Part shown: piece after piece, positions 1-5,337 of the stretch | Numbering within the stretch: the first letter of the stretch is position 1 | How the letters are laid out: each line of letters starts with the position of its first letter | Assembly (NCBI GenBank): GCA_021839785.1 | Contig: JAKCAB010000444.1 | Location: 1 to 5,337 of the forward strand | DNA: 5,337 nt | Origin: a bacterium | Lineage (GTDB): Bacteria; Verrucomicrobiota; Verrucomicrobiae; Limisphaerales; J093 | Direction: 5' to 3' | Program-made: the position numbers and the translations under genes | The notes under the pieces: model-generated | What the model saw: only the letters and a program-made list of their open reading frames with translations | Told to the model about the DNA's origin: nothing | Database searches by the model: none

Positions 1-11
1 GGCGTGGATAG

Positions 12-224
12 CGCGGCTGCCGGCACCTTGGCCAGAGCAGCCTGAACGGCAGGCCGCGGGTTGGCCACAGAGCGCCGCTGGGTGAACAGCGAACGCTGGC
101 CGACCCGGTGATGCGCGCGGACCGCGACCCGCTGGGGCTCGCGTTGAATGAGCACGTGTGGTTTTCGCGCGAGGCCGTCACGGGCGGGCGGGGCGTTGGC
201 GGCGGCGGGTGCGGGTGCAATTGA
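12..224 (+). CDS. DUF4266-type small protein, C-terminal part, 5' end unclear
   Basis: From about position 93 to the TGA at 222-224 the frame reads T-L-A-D-P-V-M, then R-D-P-L, then HVWFSREA, and ends GGRGVGGGGCGCN. This is the conserved C-terminal signature of DUF4266 proteins, which are small (about 70 residues) predicted lipoproteins of unknown function. As I recall, they are often encoded beside DUF3570, thioredoxin-like and ApbE (FMN transferase) genes; no such partner is visible here. The end with Cys-Gly-Cys-Asn is the strongest evidence. The frame is open back to 12 (TAG at 9-11), but it contains no ATG, GTG or TTG before the GTG at 108 and ATG at 111, and those lie inside the conserved block. 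The lipoprotein signal peptide expected upstream is not readable in this frame. A frameshift within roughly positions 1-95, or decay of the 5' end, is therefore likely. Frame 1 there reads W-V-N-S-E-R, which resembles the segment usually just before the L-A-D-P motif. The family call is fairly sure; whether the gene is intact is not. Confidence 0.62.
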   Translation, partial: RGCRHLGQSSLNGRPRVGHRAPLGEQRTLADPVMRADRDPLGLALNEHVWFSREAVTGGRGVGGGGCGCN

Positions 225-323
225 CCGCGCGCCGGCGTTCCGAGCGAAAACGGTCGCCCCGCAACAACCCGCGAACCAAACCTCGCCGCCGGGGTGTGCT
301 GGGCGAGCGGTTGTCGCCCGCGC

Positions 324-360
324 AAACCGGGTCGTCTGGCGGCAGGACGAACGGTTTTTT
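324..360 (+). terminator. rho-independent terminator after the DUF4266 gene
   Basis: A two-part hairpin is visible. AAACCG (324-329) pairs with CGGTTT (352-357), and TCGTC (332-336) pairs with GACGA (346-350). The TG/CA pairs continue inward to a GCGG loop at 339-342, with small internal bulges. The right arm runs into six T's (355-360). It lies 100 bases after the TGA at 222-224, so it would end the upstream transcript before the next gene. Folding was done by eye; no free energy was computed. Confidence 0.65.
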
Positions 361-553
361 GGATGAACCCTGCTATTGGTTGGTGTAAAACTTGCTAAGC
401 ATGGGACCACATGCATCGTGGGGAAATCGGAGCGTGGAAACCGGGGAAGGCGCAAACACCAGCGACGGACGGCCACGGAAAACAGGACGCACCACCCGCC
501 GAAGCTGCTGGGTCCCGCGCCTACACGCTTCCCGGCGATGTCGCCCAAGCCAC

Positions 554-565
554 GTCAGCGCTGAC
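554..565. promoter_or_regulatory. perfect 12-base palindrome next to a start codon
   Basis: GTCAGCGCTGAC is its own reverse complement and ends six bases before the ATG at 572. It could be an operator or a hairpin masking the start, because no clear Shine-Dalgarno sequence is seen there. A single palindrome of this length can also occur by chance in GC-rich DNA, so no function is assigned. Confidence 0.25.
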
Positions 566-571
566 TTTGTG

Positions 572-1252
572 ATGAGCCCGACGCGACCCGACAGCACTGC
601 CCGGCCCGGCCGCCGAAGCAAGCGTCGCATCCCCGGCTGGCTTTGCCTCGGGTTGATCGTTTGGGCGCCACCGCGGTTCGCGCAAGCCGCCGTGTCGATC
701 GGGCTGAACTTCACGGGCAACGCGTACGGCGTGGATTCCCCCGACCAACCGCCGGACAGCAACGGCGCCGTGGGCCCCAGCCACTTCGTGGAGTTCGTGA
801 ACGGCCGTTTCTCGGTTTACGACAAAACCACCGGCGGCGTACTCAGCTTCGGCACCCCGTTGTTGCTCAAGGCAGGCGCGGCGACCTTCCAAAATCCCGA
901 CGCCACCGGCGCCAGCCGTTGGGGCGATTACAGCGCCACCACCGTGGATCCCGCGGATGCAACCCGCTTTTGGACCATCCAGGCGTATCCCTCGAGTGGC
1001 ACGGCTTGGTCCACCCAGATCACGGAGTCGATCACCCGCGAGCCGGCTTTGAGTATCACGCTCAGCGGCACAAGCCTGGTGATTTCCTGGCCCGCCTCGG
1101 TGGGTTATCAACTCCAGTCAACGTCCAGCCTGGGACCAACTCCAAGCTGGCAACCGGTAACGCAGACTCCGACGCTCCAAGGCGGCATCGCGAGCGTCCA
1201 GGTCTATATCAGTTCCGGCCAGGAATACTTCCGTTTGCGACGCGTTCCTTGA
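572..1252 (+). CDS. secreted protein, apparently internally shortened
   Basis: The 226-residue product is predicted to be exported. A basic N-terminus (RPGRRSKRR, residues 11-19) is followed by a hydrophobic core (WLCLGLIVW, 23-31) and a likely cleavage site after AQA (37-39). Residues 59-87 carry the block PPDSNGAVGPSHFVEFVNG...VYDKTTG. Residues 93-150 carry FGTPLLLKAG, then SRWGDYSATTVDP, then RFWTIQAYPS and WSTQIT. In the large exported proteins I recall with these two blocks, they flank some hundreds of residues; here they are almost adjacent, so an in-frame deletion near residues 86-92 (about nt 830-850) is inferred. Residues 159-226 form the beta module shared with two other genes here (W-P-A-S, Y-Q-L-Q-S-T-S-S-L, S-W-Q-P-V, end E-Y-F-R-L-R). 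ATG 572 is chosen because the signal peptide follows it and the in-frame sequence back to 392 does not look like protein. No strong ribosome site is visible. Function is unknown. Confidence 0.72.
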   Translation: MSPTRPDSTARPGRRSKRRIPGWLCLGLIVWAPPRFAQAAVSIGLNFTGNAYGVDSPDQPPDSNGAVGPSHFVEFVNGRFSVYDKTTGGVLSFGTPLLLKAGAATFQNPDATGASRWGDYSATTVDPADATRFWTIQAYPSSGTAWSTQITESITREPALSITLSGTSLVISWPASVGYQLQSTSSLGPTPSWQPVTQTPTLQGGIASVQVYISSGQEYFRLRRVP

Positions 1253-1285
1253 GCAGCGAAAAACACCCAAACCTCACGAGCCCTG

Positions 1286-1735
1286 ATGAAACTCCACAAA
1301 GTCCCAGCCTTGGTGCTGGCCCTCGGCCTGCAAGTCGTTCCGGTCTGCCGCCTCGCGTGTGTGACGCAGACCGCGGCACCCACCGGCTTTGCCATTGTGT
1401 TCCGCTGGATCGTCGGCGCCGTCGCCCTGCTGGGCACGGTCCACGCCGTTTCCGGCGCTTCCGCTGCGATTGCCGGCGTGGCCAACACCAACCCGCCCGA
1501 CGCCACCACCGCACCCGCGCTGGGACCGCTGGCGGTGCAAGCCGGTCGAATTACGCCACGTTCAGCGCGGCGGCCGGCTACCGTTACGTCGTGAACGAGC
1601 GACACGCTGGCGGCGTCCAGTTGGACCACGCTCACAAACCTACCGCCCGCCTTCACCGCGGCTACGGTCAACCTGCCTCAAAACGTGGCCGACGCGCCGA
1701 GGCGCTTCTATCGCGTAAAAGTCAGCGCCGACTAG
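1286..1735 (+). pseudogene. frameshifted, shortened exported-protein gene
   Basis: ATG 1286 lies 33 bases after the previous stop and opens a frame starting MKLHKVPALVLALGLQVVP. A second hydrophobic segment follows (FRWIVGAVALLGTVHAVSGASAAIAGV, residues about 38-64). I recall this N-terminus from long Verrucomicrobiota proteins in which it precedes putative-Ig and Ig-like domains. Here only a short linker follows (N-T-N-P-P ... L-G-P-L-A-V-Q-A-G) before the coding signal moves to frame 1 near 1547-1550 (N-Y-A-T-F-S-A-A-A-G-Y-R-Y-V-V-N). It returns to the starting frame near 1597 (SDTLAASSWTTLTNLPPAF, then R-R-F-Y-R-V-K-V-S-A-D) and stops at TAG 1733-1735. Read straight, the frame ends at TGA 1592-1594, giving 102 residues with a nonsense tail. 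One missing base near 1548 and one extra base near 1597 would restore a single protein of about 149 residues. Either the gene is decaying or these are two sequencing errors. It may share a transcript with the gene at 572. Function is unknown. Confidence 0.6.
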
Positions 1736-2168
1736 TCCGCGCACCCCACCAGCCAGAGTCGCCTGGCCCGGGCGAAACGAGAGGCTTCGTGGCTCGTTTT
1801 CCGTGACAAGGCCGGCGGCGGCTGGGCGTGGTTTGCCGCGCCACAAGCCCTTGAACCTCGCGCCCAACCATGACGCGAAAGGTACGGTTTCGAACCCAAT
1901 TCCGCCGTTGAACCGCAATGGACACCGGCGCGTGGAGGCGCAAAGAGGGTTGTCCTACGGTGGCGTTTCACTCGCGGGGCTGACCAACTTTATCGGCTCA
2001 CCACTTTGACTGGCGCTGCATTGGTCCGCTTCCGGGAGCGTCCATCGACGGTTCCAAGTTGAATTCCTGCAAGGCCCCCTGCCGATGGCACGCCAACCGT
2101 GTCAGCAGAGCCGATGCAGCGACCGTCTTGCGAGCGCGCTGCGCGGGTTTTGTCCGCATCGAGGCAAC
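1736..2168. other. long intergenic stretch, no gene found
   Basis: These 433 bases lie between the end of the plus-strand pair and the terminator of the minus-strand FecR gene, so transcription converges here. The only structure I can support is the hairpin at 1775-1800. Short reading frames on both strands (for example 1803-2009 plus and 1990-2184 minus) have no recognisable motif, no clear ribosome site and poor amino-acid composition, and are not called. A short GC hairpin at about 2134-2145 before GGTTTT is too small to rank as a terminator. Confidence 0.5.
1775..1800 (+). terminator. candidate weak terminator after the plus-strand pair
   Basis: AAACGAG (1775-1781) pairs perfectly with CTCGTTT (1793-1799) across an 11-base loop, and the right arm ends in four T's (1797-1800). 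It sits 39 bases after the TAG at 1733-1735, the right place to end the transcript of the plus-strand pair. The stem is only seven pairs with little GC and the T-run is short, so it would be a weak terminator at best. Confidence 0.4.
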
Positions 2169-2203
2169 AAAAAACCCGGAGCACTCGAACGGCTCCGGGT
2201 TTT
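2169..2203 (-). terminator. rho-independent terminator of the FecR-like gene
   Basis: A perfect 12-pair stem is formed by AAAACCCGGAGC (2171-2182) and GCTCCGGGTTTT (2192-2203) with a nine-base loop. Read on the minus strand, the stem ends in six T's (2174-2169) and lies 25 bases after the stop codon of the FecR-like gene at 2229-2231. On the plus strand the right arm also ends in TTTT, so weak two-way activity is possible for converging transcription. Confidence 0.88.
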
Positions 2204-2228
2204 AGAAACTCTGGAATTCAGCCGTGGC

Positions 2229-3047
2229 TTACTCGCCGCCACCTTGTGGCGGCTGATAAACCGTGGTCGGATTGAAGACCGGCGGCAGATCGAACGGCGT
2301 GAAGCTGTTGTTCTGTCCCGGCGGCGCAAACGGACGGTCGATCGTCGCCCACGTCGGCGTCGGACGATAGGTGGTGACCACTTCGCCCGCCGGCATCGCG
2401 CCGCCCAGTTCGTTCGCAGCAACCGTAATCTCTTCAGTGACGCTGGGCAGCGTTTCGATCAGCCCGCCCTTGTTGTTGTTGAGGGTCGGCTCAAACGTGT
2501 AACCGGCGCGAACTTGGAAGGGAGTGGGAGCCGTGGCGCCAGGCGCATTGTAATCGACGCTGCCTTGACCTTCCTGCACCGAGAACTCGCCGCGCGCAGA
2601 GACCTGATACTTCGTCCCGGTGATGTGAACCATGCCTACCGGCGTCCCGACCGTGTACTTGGAGGCGGCGCTCATCTTGTTGACCACGCCTTGAATCTTG
2701 CCGGCCTTCAAGTCCATCTCGGTGGTGACGATCGTTTCGCCCGCGCCGCTATCGACGTTCAGCGTGGAGAGCGTCAGCGTGGTATCCGGGGTCAGACGAA
2801 CGTACGGTCCGTTTTTGGCCAGATAGAGATCCACGATGCCCATGCTGTCGGTTTTAACGGTGGCTCCGGGCGAAAGGACGGCTCCTTTCTTGACCTCGTT
2901 CCACGTCACCCCATCGGTGCTGTACTGGGCAGCGCCGCCCTTGACAGCGTCCACGCGGGCACTTCCGGCTCCGGCCTGTGCTGACAGGGCGAACGCCAAC
3001 GCACCGCACGCCAACAAACCCGGCAGAAATCGCAAGTGAGTATTCAT
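2229..3047 (-). CDS. FecR-domain exported protein
   Basis: The product has 272 residues. A signal peptide is clear: MNTHLRFLPGLLACGALAFA followed by LSAQA, with cleavage expected after residue 25. Residues about 28-166 match the FecR domain pattern: G-A-T-V-K-T-D at 61-67, N-G-P-Y-V-R-L-T-P-D-T-T-L-T-L at 79-93, D-L-K-A-G-K-I-Q-G at 112-120, SKYTVGTPVGMVHITGTKY at 129-147, and F-S-V-Q-E-G-Q-G-S-V-D-Y at 155-166. Classical FecR is an anti-sigma regulator of iron-siderophore uptake with a cytoplasmic segment before a membrane helix. This protein has a cleavable signal and no sigma-factor neighbour, so it is more likely a periplasmic or surface protein that only shares the fold. The C-terminal 50 residues are rich in Pro, Asn and Thr, with Gly just before the end, and look disordered. 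ATG 3047 is preferred over the in-frame TTG at 3077 because the signal peptide starts there; a weak GGAA lies five bases upstream. It has its own promoter and terminator, so it is probably monocistronic. Confidence 0.88.
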   Translation of the reverse strand: MNTHLRFLPGLLACGALAFALSAQAGAGSARVDAVKGGAAQYSTDGVTWNEVKKGAVLSPGATVKTDSMGIVDLYLAKNGPYVRLTPDTTLTLSTLNVDSGAGETIVTTEMDLKAGKIQGVVNKMSAASKYTVGTPVGMVHITGTKYQVSARGEFSVQEGQGSVDYNAPGATAPTPFQVRAGYTFEPTLNNNKGGLIETLPSVTEEITVAANELGGAMPAGEVVTTYRPTPTWATIDRPFAPPGQNNSFTPFDLPPVFNPTTVYQPPQGGGE

Positions 3048-3095
3048 AGGTGTTCCGCAATCAATTTTTTCACACAACCTGACTGACGTGAACGC

Positions 3096-3123
3096 AGTGT
3101 ATTTGTTGAGAACGGGTTGTCAA
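3096..3123 (-). promoter_or_regulatory. sigma70-like promoter of the FecR-like gene
   Basis: Read on the minus strand, TTGACA (3123-3118) is a perfect -35 box. It is followed after 16 bases by TACACT (3101-3096), which matches the -10 consensus at four of six positions. The start of transcription would fall near 3089, leaving a leader of about 40 bases before ATG 3047. Position, spacing and the perfect -35 box make this a good candidate; transcription has not been shown. Confidence 0.55.
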
Positions 3124-3145
3124 TCGCTTATTCCACGTTTTTTTG

Positions 3146-3163
3146 GACCGCTCTTAGACCGCT
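3146..3163 (-). promoter_or_regulatory. 11-base-period direct repeat upstream of the promoter
   Basis: On the minus strand AGCGGTC occurs twice (3163-3157 and 3152-3146) with a centre spacing of 11 bases, about one DNA turn. An A-tract of seven (3144-3138) follows it, and the -35 box at 3123 lies about 22 bases beyond the second copy. This arrangement suits an activator site or an UP-element-like region. It could also be chance, and no protein is proposed. The rest of the 3164-3322 spacer shows no gene or clear terminator for the large upstream gene. Confidence 0.3.
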
Positions 3164-3322
3164 TCGCGCCCCCGGATTGACACCCAACTTTAGCATTACC
3201 AAGGACCTGCGTAAATGCCAGACACCACGCTTCCCACGCGGGCAGCCATAGCGGACGCCGTGAACGCCGCCTCAACGGGCGGTTTCGGCGGGCATTGAGA
3301 CCTATCCTCGGGCCAGCGCACG

Positions 3323-5337
3323 TTACCGGGGTGGGTTGAAGGTAAAGTTCCAGTCGGTCGCGGCGTTCTTCCAAATCCAGAACGCCTCGCCCGGCTGCAC
3401 GACGGGCGCCGGCCCCAACGCCCAACCGCCATCCGCGAACACCGACAGAACCATTGTGGCCGACCAGGCGTCTATGCGCCCCACGATCTCAAGTTGCTCG
3501 AACGGGCAGCCGAAGTCGCGGTCGAGTTGCCCGGTCAGCGGCACCATCGCGGTTTGGAGCGACCATTCGGCCGGAAGCGAGTGATGGATTTCGCCGGTCG
3601 CGACGTCGCCGTGGAGCGTCAGGTAGTACACGTCATCGGTCTGGTTCAAAACCAGCGCGCCTTCGCCCGGCGCCAGCGTTTCCTCGCTTACCGTCCATTG
3701 GCCGTCAAATAGAGTGTTGATCGTAAATCCCCGGCCGTCGGGGTAGTACTTGTAAACCTCGGTCCATTCCGGCATCCCGGCGAAAAGGTCGGCCGTTCTG
3801 GAACTCGGCGCCAGCAACGGCACGCCCATCATCGTGAAACCCGGCAACAATTCGACCTCCACGAAACCGGCGATGTTGTCGCTGGCGACCTGGCCGGTCC
3901 CCGCGTCACGAGCACGGTAAAACCGCGTTTGCTGCCAGGCGTCCGGGGCTTCCGCCAACTCGATCGTCGTGGTCTCGTTGGTGACGCGATCCAGCGCCTG
4001 CCACTCGGTGAGATTGGTTGACCCCTCGATCACGAACACGGGTCCGCTGCCGGGCGTGACCTTGAGCGAAAAGCCCCCGTCCGTGGCGCCGGCCCGCAAC
4101 TTTCGGCCCACCGCCAGCGTGGCTGGAATGCTGGCCACGGAAACGCCGCTGACGCCCGACAGCACCGCCCGAAAATTACCGGCGTCCTGCGCGGTCGCGG
4201 CCCCGAACTCCAGCCGGGTCGTGCTGGCGCCGACCACCGATACCCAGCCGTCGGCGGTCTGGCGCTCCCAAGACACGCTCACGAAATTGGTCGCCACCAC
4301 GTCGAAGTAAATCATCGTACCTTCGATCACCCAGTAGTAATCGGCCGGCTGCCGCAGAATCAGCGGCGGCTCGGGCTGGGCCAGGCGGAACGATTTCATG
4401 CCGGCCAGCGCCGCCGGCGCCACGCCGAACCCGCCGGTCACCACCGAAAACACCTCGGAGGTGCCGGCCCGGCCCACGGCTTCGGCGCTCGCGTAGTCCC
4501 GACCAAACCTGGTGTCCCAAGCGCGCACCTGCACATACACCGTGATGTCGGGTGGCGCGTTCGTCAGGCGCACCACCGGACCGTACAAAAACCCCGCGCC
4601 CGTCCCGCTGCCGAAAACGACCGCCATCGAAACCGGCTTCAATTCCTCCGGCGTCGTGCCGACCCAGAGCTGCCCAACATACCGGGAACCTGCCAGCCGC
4701 GTCTTGCCGTCGTCATTGAAGATCGGCGCGCCGACGCTGTAACTCGTCCGAAAGAGAATTTCTCCGCCGCTGGTTGGGGTCAGCACCATGACTGTCACCG
4801 GGTCGCTGGTCACCTCGCCCACCCAGTTGCTGACCGTCACGGTGTACTGACCCGCATCGGCTGGGGTCACCGCCGCCAGCCGCAGCTTGTCCGCCGTCGC
4901 GCCGGGAATCGCTTCGCCGTTCCGATACCATTGAAACGTCACCGGGTCGGGACTCGAAACCTCCACCGACAGCGTCGCCTCGCGTTTTTGCACCACCGTC
5001 AAGCTGCTTGGCGCGCTGGTGATTTTCGGCAGGTGGCTCAAGCGAAAACTGGTCAACCCGCTCAGCGCGGCTGGCCACGCGGTCGCCGCCCCCGCGCCAC
5101 CGGTCGTGACATCGAAGGCCGGCGAAACACCGACGCGTCCGCCGGCCGCGCGCGCCGCCTCGTAACCCGCGCCGGTCGCCGCTTCCCAGACGCGCACCTG
5201 GACCACCGCCGGCGCACCGGCGGCCAGCCCGGGAATCGTCACGCTGGATTGCCAGCCAGACTCCCAATAACCGGCGTCGCCGCCGCTCAAAAACGGCACT
5301 GGCTCGCTCACCGGCGCCAGCGTCTGCGCGGTCGCTC
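3323..5337 (-). CDS. large secreted multidomain Ig-like protein, 3' part
   Basis: About 670 residues are visible and the frame is still open at the window edge, reading A-T-A-Q-T-L-A-P before the GTG at 5311, so that GTG is not the true start. In order: a beta unit (5337-5027; Q-V-R-V-W-E, T-G-G-A-G, T-S-F-R-L); an Ig-like domain (about 5026-4778; F-Q-W-Y-R-N-G and D-A-G-Q-Y-T-V-T-V-S-N); a full second copy of the unit (about 4768-4370; Q-V-R-A-W-D, T-G-G-F-G, K-S-F-R-L); a second, more diverged Ig-like domain (about 4369-4106; V-S-W-E-R and D-A-G-N-F); the shared beta module (about 4099-3908; F-V-I-E-G-S-T-N-L-T-E-W, R-F-Y-R-A-R); and a terminal domain (about 3880-3326) with two related halves. 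Neither Ig-like domain contains cysteine; the only Cys seen is in G-C-P-F-E. No C-terminal anchor, LPXTG or PEP-CTERM motif is present. Such architectures suggest a secreted or surface adhesion or structural protein, but no catalytic motif or defined ligand is visible. Confidence 0.85.
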   Translation of the reverse strand, partial: ATAQTLAPVSEPVPFLSGGDAGYWESGWQSSVTIPGLAAGAPAVVQVRVWEAATGAGYEAARAAGGRVGVSPAFDVTTGGAGAATAWPAALSGLTSFRLSHLPKITSAPSSLTVVQKREATLSVEVSSPDPVTFQWYRNGEAIPGATADKLRLAAVTPADAGQYTVTVSNWVGEVTSDPVTVMVLTPTSGGEILFRTSYSVGAPIFNDDGKTRLAGSRYVGQLWVGTTPEELKPVSMAVVFGSGTGAGFLYGPVVRLTNAPPDITVYVQVRAWDTRFGRDYASAEAVGRAGTSEVFSVVTGGFGVAPAALAGMKSFRLAQPEPPLILRQPADYYWVIEGTMIYFDVVATNFVSVSWERQTADGWVSVVGASTTRLEFGAATAQDAGNFRAVLSGVSGVSVASIPATLAVGRKLRAGATDGGFSLKVTPGSGPVFVIEGSTNLTEWQALDRVTNETTTIELAEAPDAWQQTRFYRARDAGTGQVASDNIAGFVEVELLPGFTMMGVPLLAPSSRTADLFAGMPEWTEVYKYYPDGRGFTINTLFDGQWTVSEETLAPGEGALVLNQTDDVYYLTLHGDVATGEIHHSLPAEWSLQTAMVPLTGQLDRDFGCPFEQLEIVGRIDAWSATMVLSVFADGGWALGPAPVVQPGEAFWIWKNAATDWNFTFNPPR

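Larger units (their letters stand above)
225..571. other. intergenic stretch with one terminator and a palindrome
   Basis: These 347 bases separate the DUF4266 tail from the next gene. They hold the terminator at 324-360 and a 12-base palindrome at 554-565. Reading frames run through the region, including one open from ATG 392 into the next gene, but their translations are Arg-rich and unlike known proteins. I found no convincing sigma70 promoter pair for the gene at 572, although the stretch 360-400 is the AT-richest part and the most likely place for one. Confidence 0.5.

Noticed and set aside
392..571. In-frame upstream extension of the gene at 572
   Set aside because: The 60 extra residues look non-coding and would bury the signal peptide; the basic-hydrophobic-AQA signal begins properly after ATG 572.
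643..1806. Long open frame on the plus strand overlapping both plus-strand genes
   Set aside because: Most of its translation is Arg/His/Pro-rich and out of frame with the clear domains. Only a short piece near 1547-1596 is real, as part of the frameshifted gene.
1882..1905. GGTTTCGAACCC, resembling a tRNA T-loop
   Set aside because: No acceptor stem, anticodon arm or proper 5-bp T-stem with a 7-base loop can be drawn around it.
2085..2984. 299-codon open frame on the plus strand
   Set aside because: It lies opposite the FecR-like gene and runs through its terminator. Its translation is Arg-rich with no motif, as expected for an antisense shadow in GC-rich DNA.
3048..3077. TTG start 30 bases upstream for the FecR-like gene
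   Set aside because: It would put ten extra residues before a normal signal peptide, and ATG 3047 has a plausible GGAA upstream.
3177..3200. TTGACA on the plus strand as a promoter
   Set aside because: No acceptable -10 box lies 15-19 bases downstream, and no plus-strand gene follows; that side is antisense to the large gene.
3124..3322. Short minus-strand frames reading out of the end of the large gene
   Set aside because: They begin inside the large gene in other frames and end in the spacer, with no start signal or recognisable motif.

Overview
The window is GC-rich and reads as a chromosomal fragment of a Verrucomicrobiota bacterium, probably of the Limisphaerales/Pedosphaera type. This placement is inferred from protein style and not tested by any search. 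It rests on three things: long secreted proteins with cysteine-free Ig-like domains, a recurrent roughly 60-residue C-terminal beta module ending in F-[FY]-R-x-[RK], and a FecR-like exported protein with no sigma/anti-sigma partner. Several genes look damaged: a DUF4266 tail without an in-frame start, an apparently internally shortened gene, and a gene with two compensating frameshifts. The cause could be real decay or errors in a draft or metagenome assembly.

Layout. Positions 1-224 (+) hold the C-terminal part of a small DUF4266-type protein with the family's Gly-rich Cys-x-Cys-Asn end, closed by a good rho-independent terminator at 324-360. Positions 572-1252 (+) encode a secreted protein whose N- and C-terminal blocks are recognisable but whose usual long middle seems absent. 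After 33 bases comes a second plus-strand gene (1286-1735). It has a characteristic hydrophobic N-terminus, almost no middle and a good C-terminal module, and two opposite frameshifts make it a probable pseudogene. A weak hairpin follows at 1775-1800, then about 430 bases in which no gene was found.

On the minus strand, a FecR-domain exported protein (3047-2229) has its own sigma70-like promoter (3123-3096), a direct repeat upstream of it, and a perfect 12-bp-stem terminator (2203-2169). Further upstream on the same strand is the 3' part of a large secreted multidomain protein (5337-3323), which continues beyond the window edge. In order it contains a beta repeat unit, an Ig-like domain, a second copy of the unit, a second Ig-like domain, the C-terminal beta module, and a terminal domain that is itself a twofold repeat.

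The genes do not form an evident pathway. Their common theme is export to the periplasm or cell surface. The plus-strand pair at 572-1735 may be one transcription unit, and the FecR gene appears to be transcribed alone. I see no rRNA, tRNA, CRISPR array, transposase or defence system. I found no clear new system; the most notable points are the pair of neighbouring genes that seem to have lost their centres while keeping both ends, and the same C-terminal module in three unrelated proteins.
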